Notes: generated by a model from the sequence alone, not told the origin. A stretch of 51,692 nucleotides of DNA from Deltaproteobacteria bacterium (GCA_016792625.1 JAEUKK010000178.1:1-51692); one strand, 5' to 3'; counted from the stretch's first letter, positions 27,045 through 35,794 are shown. Numbers and translations are program-made.

Positions 27045-27698
27045 TCAGCGGCGGGCGGGCCAGAGGCCGAGCTGATCGCCGATCCCAGCGGCGGGGCCGC
27101 CCTCCCACCGCAGCAGGGCCGCTTTGACCTCGAGGCCGTAGGCGAAGCCGTGCAGACCCCCATCGGCGCCGCGCACCCGGTGACAGGGCAGCAGCGGCGC
27201 GAGCGGGTTCTGGCCCACCGCCGCGCCGACCGCCCGGGCGCTGCCCGCCCCACGACCGAGCGCGACGCAGAGCGCGCCGTAGGTGGAGACCTGGCCCGGC
27301 GGGAGCACGGCGAGCTGGGCCCAGACCGCGCGCTGAAAAGCCGTGCCCCCGGCGCGGAGCCGGAGCCCGCCGAGCGCCAAGTCCACCGCGGCCTCGGGCG
27401 GCGGTACAGCGCAGAGCGGCGCGCTGGACGCCCTGATCAGCGAGGCGGCCACCGCCGCGTGGGCGCCTTCACTGGCCAGGGGGAGGGCCTCGGCCCCGGG
27501 CAGCGCGCCAAAAGCGCGGGCCCGCTGGGCGGGATCGGCCCCAAAACCGAGGCGGAGCAGCGCCCCGTCGGCGGCCAGCAGGCCGACCAGCGGGGGCAGG
27601 CCCGCCGCGGGCGGAGGCAGCTCGAGCCGGGCCGCTGGACAGCGGAGCGCGCCCGGATCAGCCTTCTCTACGTCATTGTCGAGGGTGGCCTCGGGCAC
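27045..27698 (-). CDS. ogt: Methylated-DNA-[protein]-cysteine S-methyltransferase
   Basis: 217 residues. This is the suicide repair protein that removes O6-alkyl groups from guanine. The active-site motif PCHRV is intact (Cys172), with QVSTYGALC and GFAYGLEVKAALLRWEG flanking it as in Ogt/MGMT. The N-terminal ~100 residues form a diverged ribonuclease-H-like domain. No Ada-type zinc or AraC domain is present, so it is an Ogt-type enzyme. The start is GTG at 27698, four bases after the stop of the upstream membrane-protein gene, so it belongs to the tetR operon. Confidence 0.93.
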   Translation of the reverse strand: MPEATLDNDVEKADPGALRCPAARLELPPPAAGLPPLVGLLAADGALLRLGFGADPAQRARAFGALPGAEALPLASEGAHAAVAASLIRASSAPLCAVPPPEAAVDLALGGLRLRAGGTAFQRAVWAQLAVLPPGQVSTYGALCVALGRGAGSARAVGAAVGQNPLAPLLPCHRVRGADGGLHGFAYGLEVKAALLRWEGGPAAGIGDQLGLWPARR

Positions 27699-27702
27699 GG
27701 CC

Positions 27703-28071
27703 TCAGCCCTCGCCTTGCTGCGCGGGCCGGAACCAGGGCCAGCGGGGCAGGCTGGGCAGCCGGGCCTTGATCCGGGCCATCAGATCGGCGCCCAGCACGA
27801 TGCCCGCGCCCCAGAACATCACCTCACCCGCCGCGATGCAGGCCCCGGCCAGGGCCGCCTTCTCACCGACGCCGAGCGGAAGGAAGGGCACGACCACAAA
27901 AGCCGCGCCCCAGATGGGGAAGCTGAGCACCACGCTCGCCCAAGCGAAGGGGCGGAGGCGGGCCCGCCACCCGCCGACGGGGGCGGCGGCGGACAAATCG
28001 GAGGCGGGCAAAGCAGCGGCGGGCAGCGCAGAGGCGAGGGCCTCGGCGGCCTGTGGTGAAGGGGCGCTCAT
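27703..28071 (-). CDS. Small membrane protein (transporter-suffix-domain-like)
   Basis: 122 residues. A Pro/Ala-rich N-terminus is followed by two or three membrane helices (FAWASVVLSFPIWGAAFVVVPFLPL and AALAGACIAAGEVMFWGAGIVLGADLMARIK). This pattern, GE-x-FWGAG followed by a basic stretch, is that of the small proteins annotated as transporter-suffix-domain. ATG 28071 overlaps the TetR stop as ATGA with GAGG upstream, so it is part of that operon and may be controlled by the regulator. Function unknown. Confidence 0.75.
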   Translation of the reverse strand: MSAPSPQAAEALASALPAAALPASDLSAAAPVGGWRARLRPFAWASVVLSFPIWGAAFVVVPFLPLGVGEKAALAGACIAAGEVMFWGAGIVLGADLMARIKARLPSLPRWPWFRPAQQGEG

Positions 28072-28664
28072 GGATCACCTCGAAGCGGCGCGGGCGGGCA
28101 AGGGGCAGCACAGGCGGGAGGGCGGCTGAGGGCGTCGAGGCGGGCGAGCACCGCGGTGCGCAGCGGCCCGGTGGGCGGGGCGAGGCCGAGCAGGTCGGCG
28201 AACCACAGGCCGTCGATGGCCAAGCGGAGCAGGGTCGCGTCGACCGGATCGAGCCCGTCGGCGCCGATCGCGCGCGACCACTCGGCCGCCCGGGCGCGCA
28301 GGGGGCCGAGGCCCGCTGGCCCGCCGGCCACCGCGGGCAACAAGCCGACCATCAGGTGCTGCTCGGCGGCGTGGGGCCGGTCGGGCGCCTCTTCGGCGCT
28401 GGCCGCGAGGTAGGCCCGGGCGTAGGCGCCGACCTCGGGCTCGTCGGGCAAGCGGGTCGCCACCCGCTCGTCAAAGCGCTGCAGCACGTCAATCAGCAGC
28501 GCAGCGACCAGGGGCTCGACCCCGCCGAAGTGGTAGACGACCCCCGCCTTGCTGAGGCCCGCCTCGGCGGCGACGGCGTCGAGGGTGAGCGCGGCCGCGC
28601 CATCGCGCCGCACGAGGGCGGCGGCGGCGTCGAGCAGCTGCTGGCGTTTGCTGGGGCGGGCCAT
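28068..28664 (-). CDS. TetR-family transcriptional repressor
   Basis: 198 residues. The N-terminal helix-turn-helix RQQLLDAAAALVRRDGAAALTLDAVAAEAGLSKAGVVYHFGG is a standard TetR DNA-binding domain. The remainder is a helical ligand-binding domain without a recognisable substrate class. The ATG at 28664 lies almost exactly where transcription is predicted to start, so the message may be leaderless. It heads an operon with a small membrane protein and the MGMT repair gene. TetR regulators usually repress their own and nearby genes, and a palindrome overlaps this promoter. Confidence 0.93.
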   Translation of the reverse strand: MARPSKRQQLLDAAAALVRRDGAAALTLDAVAAEAGLSKAGVVYHFGGVEPLVAALLIDVLQRFDERVATRLPDEPEVGAYARAYLAASAEEAPDRPHAAEQHLMVGLLPAVAGGPAGLGPLRARAAEWSRAIGADGLDPVDATLLRLAIDGLWFADLLGLAPPTGPLRTAVLARLDALSRPPACAAPCPPAPLRGDP

Positions 28665-28669
28665 GCATT

Positions 28670-28698
28670 ACTTTACGAACCGGTCAGTTTGGTGGCAA
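28670..28698 (-). promoter_or_regulatory. Promoter of the tetR operon with an ACCGGT palindrome in the spacer
   Basis: On the minus strand TTGCCA (complement of 28693-28698) and TAAAGT (complement of 28670-28675) are separated by exactly 17 bp, a good sigma70-type pair. ACCGGT at 28679-28684 lies in the spacer and would block polymerase if bound. The predicted start of transcription coincides with the ATG at 28664. Confidence 0.65.
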
Positions 28699-28711
28699 GG
28701 GGCCCGGAGCA

Positions 28712-29794
28712 TCAGGGCCGCAAGACCTCGACCGGCCGGCTCAGCGTGAGCGGGTCGAGCAGCGGATCGGCGTCCAGCACGAGCAGGTGGGCGCGCGCGC
28801 CGGGGGAGATGGCGCCGAGGTTCGTGAAGCCGAAGCGAGCGGCGGGGGCGGCGGTCGCCGCGTGCAGGATCGCCGCGCCGTCCAGGCCGGCGTCGACCAG
28901 GGCCTGCAGCTCAGCCGCGCTCACGCCCCGGGCGCGGGTGTTGCCGAAGTCGGTGCCGTAGAGCACCTCGGCGCCCGCCGCGCGCAAGGCGGCGAGGTTC
29001 TCGCCCCCGCCGAAGGCCGAGAGGGTCGAGATGAGGCCGCGGCCGGCCCAGAGCCGGGCCGCTTCGGCGCTCAGGCTGCCGGTCGGGGTGTGGGCGAGCA
29101 GGTCGACATCGGCGGCGGCGGCGGCGCGCACGGCCTCTTCGCTCAGCGCGTGGGCGACCACCGGCAGGCCGCGGGCGTGGGCGGCGGCGACCACCGCGTC
29201 GAGCTCGGCGGTGGTCAGGGCCGGGCTGCTGCCCAGCGGCACCTTGATCAAAGCGGCGCCCTGGTCGGCCAAGGCCGCGACGGCCGCCGTGGCCTCGCCG
29301 GCCCCGCGGACCTCGAGGCCGTAGCCGCCGGCCCCCCAAGAGCGGGTCGGGTAGCCGCCGACCGCGGTGACCATCGGGCCCGCCCGCGCGATCAGGAGGG
29401 GCTCGGCCACGTCAAAGGCGCTGACTGGGGCCGCGAGATCGACCGCGCCGGCCACCCCGCCCGCCGCGAGGGCCTCACCCTCGGGCAGGTAGGCGAGGTG
29501 CACGTGGCTGTCGATGATCCCGGGCGCGATCCACCGCCCGGCGGCGTCGATGACCGGAAGGGCCGGGTCGGCCGCCCCGGGCGCGTGCAGGGCGCGCACC
29601 TCGCCGGCCGAGACCTCGACGTCGGCGCGCCCCTGCCCGACCACAACGCCGCCCACGACGACGTAGTGGCCAGGCAGCGGGGCCGGCGCGGCGCCCGTCT
29701 CACCGGACGGCTCGCCTGTCGAGCGCAGCGACCCGCGGGCGCAGCCGAGGAGGGGGAGGAGGCAGGCAAGACGTGCGAGAGGGCGGAGGGTCAT
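28712..29794 (-). CDS. Lipoprotein amidohydrolase (imidazolonepropionase/prolidase-like)
   Basis: 360 residues. The leader RPLARLACLLPLLGC ends in a lipobox, so the enzyme is membrane-anchored outside the cytoplasm. The metal-dependent amidohydrolase motifs are present: APGIIDSHVHL, the lysine-bearing LIKVPLGSS, GLPVVAHAL, DLLAHTPTG and VLYGTDFGNTRARG. An N-terminal beta-sandwich strand set (HYVVVGGVVVGQGRADVEVSAGEV) and a C-terminal GAISPGARAHLLVLDADPL complete the composite domain. Family relatives hydrolyse cyclic amides or N-acyl amino acids; the substrate here is unknown. ATG 29794 begins the signal. It lies convergent in order with the SDR gene (58 bp), same strand. Confidence 0.85.
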   Translation of the reverse strand: MTLRPLARLACLLPLLGCARGSLRSTGEPSGETGAAPAPLPGHYVVVGGVVVGQGRADVEVSAGEVRALHAPGAADPALPVIDAAGRWIAPGIIDSHVHLAYLPEGEALAAGGVAGAVDLAAPVSAFDVAEPLLIARAGPMVTAVGGYPTRSWGAGGYGLEVRGAGEATAAVAALADQGAALIKVPLGSSPALTTAELDAVVAAAHARGLPVVAHALSEEAVRAAAAADVDLLAHTPTGSLSAEAARLWAGRGLISTLSAFGGGENLAALRAAGAEVLYGTDFGNTRARGVSAAELQALVDAGLDGAAILHAATAAPAARFGFTNLGAISPGARAHLLVLDADPLLDPLTLSRPVEVLRP

Positions 29795-29852
29795 GGCCGC
29801 GGTACGCCGCCGCCCACGCCCCGGATCGCGGCGGAGGGCCGGCCCGCGCCGC

Positions 29853-30737
29853 TCAGGCCGGGAGGGGGTCGCTCCCAAAACCGCAGCGCTCCAGCGAGAG
29901 GGCCCAGAGCCGCGCGGCGGCCGCCGGGTCTTGGGCCGCGGCGGTCGGCCGGCTCGGGCGCTCCTTGTACCAGTAGCCGCCCGAGCTCTGGGCCGGCAGC
30001 GGGTCGAAGGCCAAGTAGCTGATCGTGCGGGCGGCGTCGGCGGGGCTGCGCTGGAAGGGCCGGCTGATGTTCATGATGAAGTTGCCGAGCCAGCCGTTGT
30101 TTCGCGCAAAACCGGTGTTCACAAAACCCGGGTGCAGGGCGTGGGCCACGATGGGCGCCGGGCCCAAGCGCCGGGCCAGCTCGCGGGTGAACAGGATGTT
30201 GGCCAGCTTGCTCTGCCCGTAGCTGGGCCAGCCCTGGGCGTAGGCCCCGGCCCGCTCGAGATCGTCCCAGGCCATCGTGCCGGCCTTGTGGGCGTCGCTG
30301 GCCACGTTGACCACGCGGGCCGGGGGCCGGGCGGCGGCGGCGGCGCGCAGGGCCGGCAGCAGGCGCAAGGTCAGGTCGAAGTAGCCGAGGTGGTTGACCG
30401 CGAAGGTCTCCTCGACCCCGTCGGCGGTGAGCTTGCGCTCTTGGTTGTAGACGCCGGCGTTGTTCACGAGCAGATCGAGGCGGTCGTGCGCGGCGAGGAA
30501 GGCCTCGGCCACGGCCCGCACCGCGGCCCGCTCGCCGAGCTCGCCCACGATGACCTCGAGCGCGGCCCCCCGGCCCGCGAGGCGCCCCGCGAGCTGGTCG
30601 AGCTTCTCGCGGCTGCGGCCGACCAGCACGAGGCGCTGCACCTTGCCCGCGAGGTCTTCGGCGGCGGCGAGGCCGATGCCCGAGGTGCAGCCGGTGATGA
30701 GGGCGACGGGCGGAGGGTCGGCGGGGAGGGCGGCCAT
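29853..30737 (-). CDS. Short-chain dehydrogenase/reductase (retinol-dehydrogenase-like)
   Basis: 294 residues. Classical SDR with the cofactor motif TGCTSGIG (15-22), NNAG (92-95), catalytic Ser147, Tyr173 and Lys177 (YGQSK). The layout, with LHPGFVNTGFARNNGW after the active site, matches the retinol dehydrogenase/WW-domain oxidoreductase-like group. Arg41-Ser42 after the second strand suggests NADP(H) preference. ATG 30737 has AGGAG six bases upstream. The substrate is unknown; neighbours on the same strand (amidohydrolase, lipid kinase) do not indicate a shared pathway. Confidence 0.92.
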   Translation of the reverse strand: MAALPADPPPVALITGCTSGIGLAAAEDLAGKVQRLVLVGRSREKLDQLAGRLAGRGAALEVIVGELGERAAVRAVAEAFLAAHDRLDLLVNNAGVYNQERKLTADGVEETFAVNHLGYFDLTLRLLPALRAAAAARPPARVVNVASDAHKAGTMAWDDLERAGAYAQGWPSYGQSKLANILFTRELARRLGPAPIVAHALHPGFVNTGFARNNGWLGNFIMNISRPFQRSPADAARTISYLAFDPLPAQSSGGYWYKERPSRPTAAAQDPAAAARLWALSLERCGFGSDPLPA

Positions 30738-30784
30738 GGGGGCTCCTGCAGGGGCGCCCAGGCTCGGGCGCGGGAGAGCGGGGT

Positions 30785-31762
30785 TCAGCTGCGGCGGAGC
30801 GTCGCCGCGAACACGTCGGGGCGGGCGTCGAGCAGGCGGATCGCGCCGGGGCAGACCGAGAGGCGCGCCGGCAGGGTGCCCGGCGCCTCGCCGTCGATGT
30901 CCATCCAGGCGGGGTCATCGGTGACGGTCTCGGCCTCGATCACGGCGGCCCGGTGCAGCTCGACCGTGGCGTCGGCGAGGTGCGCGCCCTTGTAGATGGC
31001 GCCCGAGAGCGAGATGGTGTGGGCCACGCTCTTGTGGCGCATGATCACCACGTCGAAGAGGCCGTCGTCGAGGGCCGCCTCGGGGGCGAACATCATGCCG
31101 CCGCCCGCGAAGCGGCTGTTGCAGACGAGCACATTGGTGACCGGCACGGGCTCGAGCGCGCGCCCGTCGAGGGTCAGCCGCACCATCGCCGGCCGGTAGC
31201 GCCAGAGCGCGCGCAAGGTGGCCGTGTAAAAGGCGACCCCGCCCGGCAGGCGCTTGCTCGAGGCGTTGACCAAGCGGTCGACCAGGCCGCCGATCCCGAA
31301 GCTGGCGACGTTGAGGAACCAGCCCTGGGCGGTGGACCCGTCGTCGGCCCGCCAGGAGACCGCGCCCACGTCGATGGGCCGGGCGGCGGCGCTGCGCAAG
31401 CTGCGGAGCGCGCTGTCGAAGGTCTCGCCGCTCTGCAAGATCCGCCGGAAGTCGCCGCCCGTGCCGGCGGGCAGGACGCCCAGCTGCACGAGGCCCGGCG
31501 GGGGCGCCGCAGACATGATGCCGTTGACCACCTCGCTGTGGGTGCCATCGCCGCCCATCGAGCAGAGGGTCTCGGCCCCGCCCCGCACCGCATCGGCGGC
31601 GAGCGTGACGGCGTGCAGCGGCCCCTCGGTGCGCAGCAGGCGGGTCTCGGGGCCCAGCGCGGCGCGGACCTGGGCGGTGAGCTCATCCCACTGGCGGCCG
31701 ACCCGACCGCCGGCGGCGGCGGGGTTGGCGATGACGACGGTGGAGGGCGCGGAGAGGGGCAT
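30785..31762 (-). CDS. Diacylglycerol-kinase-family lipid kinase
   Basis: 325 residues, one complete DAGK catalytic domain of the YegS/DgkB type, which phosphorylates diacylglycerol or related lipids at the membrane. The nucleotide signature GGDGTHSEVVNG is intact (Gly70-Glu77), and PAGTGGDFRR and DGLFDVVIMRHKS follow as expected. Length is normal. ATG 31762 follows GGAG. The substrate (diacylglycerol, ceramide or another lipid) cannot be read from sequence. It is followed by the SDR gene at 47 bp and preceded by a TPR gene at 48 bp, so these may form one transcript. Confidence 0.92.
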   Translation of the reverse strand: MPLSAPSTVVIANPAAAGGRVGRQWDELTAQVRAALGPETRLLRTEGPLHAVTLAADAVRGGAETLCSMGGDGTHSEVVNGIMSAAPPPGLVQLGVLPAGTGGDFRRILQSGETFDSALRSLRSAAARPIDVGAVSWRADDGSTAQGWFLNVASFGIGGLVDRLVNASSKRLPGGVAFYTATLRALWRYRPAMVRLTLDGRALEPVPVTNVLVCNSRFAGGGMMFAPEAALDDGLFDVVIMRHKSVAHTISLSGAIYKGAHLADATVELHRAAVIEAETVTDDPAWMDIDGEAPGTLPARLSVCPGAIRLLDARPDVFAATLRRS

Positions 31763-31810
31763 CGGGGGCTCCGGGGCCGCGGGCGCGGCGGAGGCGAGGA
31801 CCGCGCGGGC

Positions 31811-32797
31811 CTATCGCCCGGCTGCCCCACCCGGCGGTGCCCCCTGGCCGGCCGCAGGGCCCCAGGGCGCGCCGATCGCCGCCGCGGCGGCGGCCGCGGC
31901 CGCGTGGGCGGGCAGCTCGGCCATCAGGTCAGCGGCGCGGGCCTCTGCCTCGTCGCGCTCACCCAAAGCAACCAGCGCCAGCACCTCTTCGAGGCGCAGC
32001 GCCGGGTGGACGACCGCGCCCGCACGCGTCCAGCTCAGGTGGCGGACCACCGAGAGCGCGCGGGCCGGGTCACCCGCGGCCCGCCAGGCCCGCGCGCGCA
32101 CCGCGGCGAGGCGCGGGTCGGCGACCACCTCTTTGTTCACCACGTCGGCGAGGGTCGCCGCCTCGAGCACCGCCCCCTGGGCGAGCAGCAGCTCGACCTG
32201 GGCCACCGCGCGGTGCCCTGAGCGCCGGCGGTCGCGCTCGGCGAGGCGCACGCAGGCCTCGGCCTCGTCCAGCGCGCCCTCGCGGATGAGCACCTCGGCC
32301 TCGAGGCCGAGCAAGGCGCCCGAGTCCGGGAAGACCGACTGCCCCAAGCGCACGAAGTCGATGGCGCAGGCCAGATCTTCGGCCTCGAGGCAGTCGATCG
32401 CCCCGCGGGCCGCCATCCACGACAGGCGGCGGTCGTCGATGTGGCCGGTGATCGCCGCCCAGCGGGCGGCTTGGGCGGCGACAGGCTGGCCGCTCAGGCG
32501 CAGGGCGTCGCCGATCAGCACCGCTTGCAGCTGCGGAAGGGCCGTGGGGTCGGCGCCTTCGAGCAGCGCGAGGGCGCGTGGACCATCGCCGAGCTGGGCA
32601 TAGGCCAAGCCGGCCACCGCCCGCAGCCGGGCGTGGTCGGGGTGCTCGACCAGCAGGGGCTCAAGGGCGTCGAGGGCGACCCGCGGGCGCTCGCTGGCCA
32701 CGTCGATGAGCGCGCGCTGCAAGCCAGGCAGGCGCGGCGCGCGCGCGGGGGCGGCGAAGGCGCTGAGGGCGCAGAGCACAAGCAGGGCGGTCCGCAC
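31811..32797 (-). CDS. Exported TPR-like repeat protein
   Basis: 328 residues. Signal peptide RTALLVLCALSAFAAPARA, then about seven helical pairs of TPR type (ALDALEPLLVEHPDHARLRAVAGLAYAQLGDGPRALALLEGA). It is probably periplasmic and serves as a protein-binding scaffold. The start is GTG at 32797 with GGAG six bases upstream. An Ala-rich segment occupies the C-terminus. Its composition resembles that of the TPR protein at 43400-44587, which may be a distant paralogue. Confidence 0.75.
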   Translation of the reverse strand: MRTALLVLCALSAFAAPARAPRLPGLQRALIDVASERPRVALDALEPLLVEHPDHARLRAVAGLAYAQLGDGPRALALLEGADPTALPQLQAVLIGDALRLSGQPVAAQAARWAAITGHIDDRRLSWMAARGAIDCLEAEDLACAIDFVRLGQSVFPDSGALLGLEAEVLIREGALDEAEACVRLAERDRRRSGHRAVAQVELLLAQGAVLEAATLADVVNKEVVADPRLAAVRARAWRAAGDPARALSVVRHLSWTRAGAVVHPALRLEEVLALVALGERDEAEARAADLMAELPAHAAAAAAAAAIGAPWGPAAGQGAPPGGAAGR

Positions 32798-32959
32798 GGG
32801 GAGCTCCAAGGGGCGCCGGGTATCGGTGGGATGGGCCGGGAGCAACGCCCCGCGCAGCGCCAACGGACCAGGGGCCCCAACGCGAAGCGCGCGCCGCCCA
32901 GCCGAAGCCGGGGGCGCGCGCAGGATCAAGCCGCCGGGGGGCGGCCTGCGGCCCGGAGC

Positions 32960-33604
32960 TTAGTAGCTGCCGTAGCCGTACTGGATCAGGTAGTAGCCCG
33001 GGTAGTCGGGGAACTCGTAGGGGAACTGCGACCAAGCCCAGTAGCCCGAGCCGTCGGGGTAGGACACGCCCGAGACGCCGCCGCCGTAGCCCGCGTAGTA
33101 CAGGTAGAACCCGTCGTAGGGGGTGCCGTCGGGGGAGACGTAGTCGGTGAAGTAGTCGGTGATGTGGCCCTGCTGCGAGCGGATGCTCGGCCAGGTGTCG
33201 CTGGCGAAGCCGCACTCATCGTAGTCTTCGGTGTAGGACAGGTCGAAGGCGAAGTCGCAGCCGGAGCAGGAGCTGCTGGCGCCGTCGACGAACCAGGTGC
33301 TCAAGCAGAGCGCCGAGTCAGCGTTGGCCTGGCCGATGAAGTAGGTGCCGGAGAAGTCGCCGCCGCCGCCGTCGGTGCCGTCGGTGCCGCCGTCGCCGGG
33401 GCCGCCGTCCTCGCCGTCCTCGCCGTCCTGGCCGTCCTGGCCGTCGGCGGTGCCGTCGGCGTCAGCGTCAGCGTCAGCATCGGCGTCAGCATCGGCGTCG
33501 GACTCGGAGCCGCCGCTGTCCTTGGTGTCGAGCTCGCAGCCAACGGCGAGCAGGGAGAAGCTGGCAGCAAGCAGCCAGCCGAGCTTGAGGGTGTCGGTCT
33601 TCAT
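32960..33604 (-). CDS. Acidic-linker lipoprotein with a Tyr/Gly-rich C-terminus
   Basis: 214 residues. Signal ends in LLAVGC (Cys23). A linker of alternating Asp-Ala and Asp-Gly repeats (residues ~30-85) follows. The C-terminal ~130 residues form a Cys-containing domain (LSTWFVDGASSSCSGCDFAFDLSYTEDYDECGF) with a Tyr/Gly-rich end finishing in YGYGSY. It looks like a surface lipoprotein whose globular head is presented on an extended stalk; no named family. ATG 33604 has GGAGG eight bases upstream. A 131-bp spacer separates it from the hairpin at 33736. Confidence 0.8.
   Translation of the reverse strand: MKTDTLKLGWLLAASFSLLAVGCELDTKDSGGSESDADADADADADADADGTADGQDGQDGEDGEDGGPGDGGTDGTDGGGGDFSGTYFIGQANADSALCLSTWFVDGASSSCSGCDFAFDLSYTEDYDECGFASDTWPSIRSQQGHITDYFTDYVSPDGTPYDGFYLYYAGYGGGVSGVSYPDGSGYWAWSQFPYEFPDYPGYYLIQYGYGSY
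33455..33508 (-). repeat. GTCAGC/GTCGGC-type hexamer repeat encoding the Asp-Ala linker
   Basis: Tandem six-base units code for a run of Asp-Ala pairs. Just downstream in the gene a second set of GCCGTCCTG/CGCCGTCCT units encodes the Asp-Gly-Gln/Glu repeats. Both can slip in frame. Confidence 0.7.
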
Positions 33605-33735
33605 GGTCTCAGCCTCCATGAGTGGGTGTGACGCATTTCTACAACGTGGGCGCGCGACCGTCTACTGACGGCGCCGCCGCGGCGGAAAAGTCACCGCGCG
33701 GGCCGTGGATGACGAGCGGTCGCAGGGCCCGCCCT

Positions 33736-33774
33736 CGCGCCCGGCCGCTGGCGTCTGGGCAGCGGCCGGGCGCG
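33736..33774. terminator. Long perfect hairpin between the lipoprotein and protease genes
   Basis: Perfect 15-bp stem (33736-33750 with 33760-33774) around a nine-base loop, 40 bp beyond the stop of the minus-strand protease. It has no following T-run on either strand, so it may stabilise the 3' end of the message or stop transcription by a non-classical route. Confidence 0.45.
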
Positions 33775-33814
33775 GATATCCAGGCCCGGCGGGCCGCGCC
33801 TCACCGGCCTGCCA

Positions 33815-35794
33815 TCAGCCTGTGAACAAGTCGTGCGCGATCATCAGCGCCTCGTCGAGCACCGGATCCTTCTGGCCCTCGTCGATGCCCAGCGCCTTGG
33901 CCCGGGCGCTCAGCGCCTCCCACGTGGCGAGCTCGGCCTTGCGCGCGGTCTCGTCCAGCGGGGTGGGCTTGCCATCCTGGGCGTCTCGCAGCGCGCGCAT
34001 CTCGGCCATGAGCTGGAAGGCAGGGTCCTGCGCGATGCGGGCGCCGGAGCGCTGGCGAAGGCGATCCACCGGCAGGTTCACCGCCAGCGGAGCGAAGCGC
34101 GCCGCGCGGATCTCATCGTAGGGCAGCGGGTTGTCGAGGTCGGCCTCGCGGTAGGGCAGGTTGTCGCTGGGGCTCGGGATCACCACATCGGCGACCACGC
34201 CCACCGCCTGGGTCGACCGCCCGCTCACCCGGTAGAACAAGCTGGTGGTGTACTTCAGCGCGCCCGCCGCGGCGGCGTTGGGGTCACCCAGCGCGCGGCT
34301 GAGCACCGGCGCGAGGTCGAGCAGCTCTTGCACGCTGCCCTTGCCGTGGGTGGCCGGCGCGCCGACGATGAGCCCGCGCCGATAGTCCTGGATGGCTCCG
34401 GCGAAAATCTCGGACGCGCTCGCGCTGTGCACGCTGGTCAGCACGACCAGGGGGCCGCCCCAGGCCACGCCCGGCGCCTCATCCTCCATCACTTGTACAC
34501 GGGCGTCGCGGTCCTTGATCTGCACCACCGGGCCCTTGTCGATGAACAGGCCCGTGAGGTCGATCGCCTGGGTGAGCGCGCCGCCGCCGTTCTCGCGCAG
34601 GTCGACCACCACGACCTTGACGCCCTGGGCGCTCAGCTCGCCGAGGATGCGCCGCACGTCCGAGGTGGTGTTGCGGCTGTTGGGCGCGCGGGGGTCGCGG
34701 CGCATGTCTTGGTAAAAGCTCGGCACGTCGATCACGCCGACCTTCACGCCGTTGATCTCGCGCACCGAACCCTTGGCCGCCGCGTCGGCGATGACGACCT
34801 CGTCGCGGGTGATGCGGATGTTCTTGGTCACGCTCGGATCGGTCGCGTTGGCCGGGATGATGGTCAGGACCACGTCGGTGCCCTTGGCCCCGCGAATCAG
34901 CTTGACCACCTTGTCAATGCGCAGCCCGACGATGTCTTCGGCCTCGCCACTGCCCTGGGCCACGGCGACGATGCGGTCCTCGGGCTGCAGCAGGCCGCTG
35001 CGCGCGGCCGGCCCGCCCGGCACGAGGCTGACCACCTTGGTGTGCTCGCCGTCGGTGCGCAGGGTCGCGCCGATGCCCTGCAGCGAGTCGCGCATCGAGA
35101 TGTCGAAGTCCTCTTTGGTGGCCGGCTTGAACCAGACCGAGTGCGGATCGTAGGTCGCGCCAAATGCCCCGAGCCACAGCTCGAGGATGTCGCCTTCGTC
35201 CTGCTGCTCGACATCTTTGCGCATGCGGGCGTAGCGGGTGCTCAGCCGCCCGACGGTCTTGGCCCGGTCTTCGCCGTCGAGCTCAGCGCGGCCCACCTGC
35301 TCGGCGAGGCGCAGCCGCCAGAGCTCGTCGAGCGCGGCGCTGCTGGCCGCCCAGGGTGCGTCTTCACGCTCGAGGTCGACCACCCCGGTGCGGGGCAGGG
35401 CGTCGGCCTTGGCCAAGATCAACTCGATGGCCGTCGCACGCTCACCGACCCGCTGCACGAAGCGCCGGTGGATGGCCTGGGCCGGCCCGAGATCGGCGGG
35501 GATGCGCTCGACGCCCTCGTCGAGGGCGTTTTCGTAGCGCCGGAACTCGTCGATGTCGGCCTGCAGCAAGAACAGCCGCTCGGGGTCGAGGGCCTCGATG
35601 TAGTTGTTCAGCCAGGCCGCGCTGAGCCGGTCGTCGATGGCCTGCTCTCGGTAGTGGTTCTGGCTGAGCACCTGGGTCACGACGTTGACGATCTTGCCGT
35701 CGACCGGCTGAAAACTCAGCGGCGCGGCGATCGCCACCGCGACGGCGAGCGGCACCGAGAGGAGGGCGGAGGCGACGAGGAGGCGGCGGCGCAT
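33815..35794 (-). CDS. prc: Tail-specific (Prc-type) S41 serine protease
   Basis: 659 residues, close to E. coli Prc. Signal peptide RRRLLVASALLSVPLAVAVAIA, an N-terminal helical domain (~30-230), a PDZ domain (residues ~240-330 with SLVPGGPAARSGLLQPEDRIVAV), the S41 catalytic core and a C-terminal helical region. The catalytic Ser is in VHSASASEIFAGAI and the general-base Lys in HGKGSVQ, a Ser-Lys dyad. It works in the periplasm, degrading proteins with non-polar C-termini and processing cell-wall enzymes. The ATG at 35794 begins the signal. Two small membrane/soluble genes lie upstream on the same strand. Confidence 0.93.
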   Translation of the reverse strand: MRRRLLVASALLSVPLAVAVAIAAPLSFQPVDGKIVNVVTQVLSQNHYREQAIDDRLSAAWLNNYIEALDPERLFLLQADIDEFRRYENALDEGVERIPADLGPAQAIHRRFVQRVGERATAIELILAKADALPRTGVVDLEREDAPWAASSAALDELWRLRLAEQVGRAELDGEDRAKTVGRLSTRYARMRKDVEQQDEGDILELWLGAFGATYDPHSVWFKPATKEDFDISMRDSLQGIGATLRTDGEHTKVVSLVPGGPAARSGLLQPEDRIVAVAQGSGEAEDIVGLRIDKVVKLIRGAKGTDVVLTIIPANATDPSVTKNIRITRDEVVIADAAAKGSVREINGVKVGVIDVPSFYQDMRRDPRAPNSRNTTSDVRRILGELSAQGVKVVVVDLRENGGGALTQAIDLTGLFIDKGPVVQIKDRDARVQVMEDEAPGVAWGGPLVVLTSVHSASASEIFAGAIQDYRRGLIVGAPATHGKGSVQELLDLAPVLSRALGDPNAAAAGALKYTTSLFYRVSGRSTQAVGVVADVVIPSPSDNLPYREADLDNPLPYDEIRAARFAPLAVNLPVDRLRQRSGARIAQDPAFQLMAEMRALRDAQDGKPTPLDETARKAELATWEALSARAKALGIDEGQKDPVLDEALMIAHDLFTG

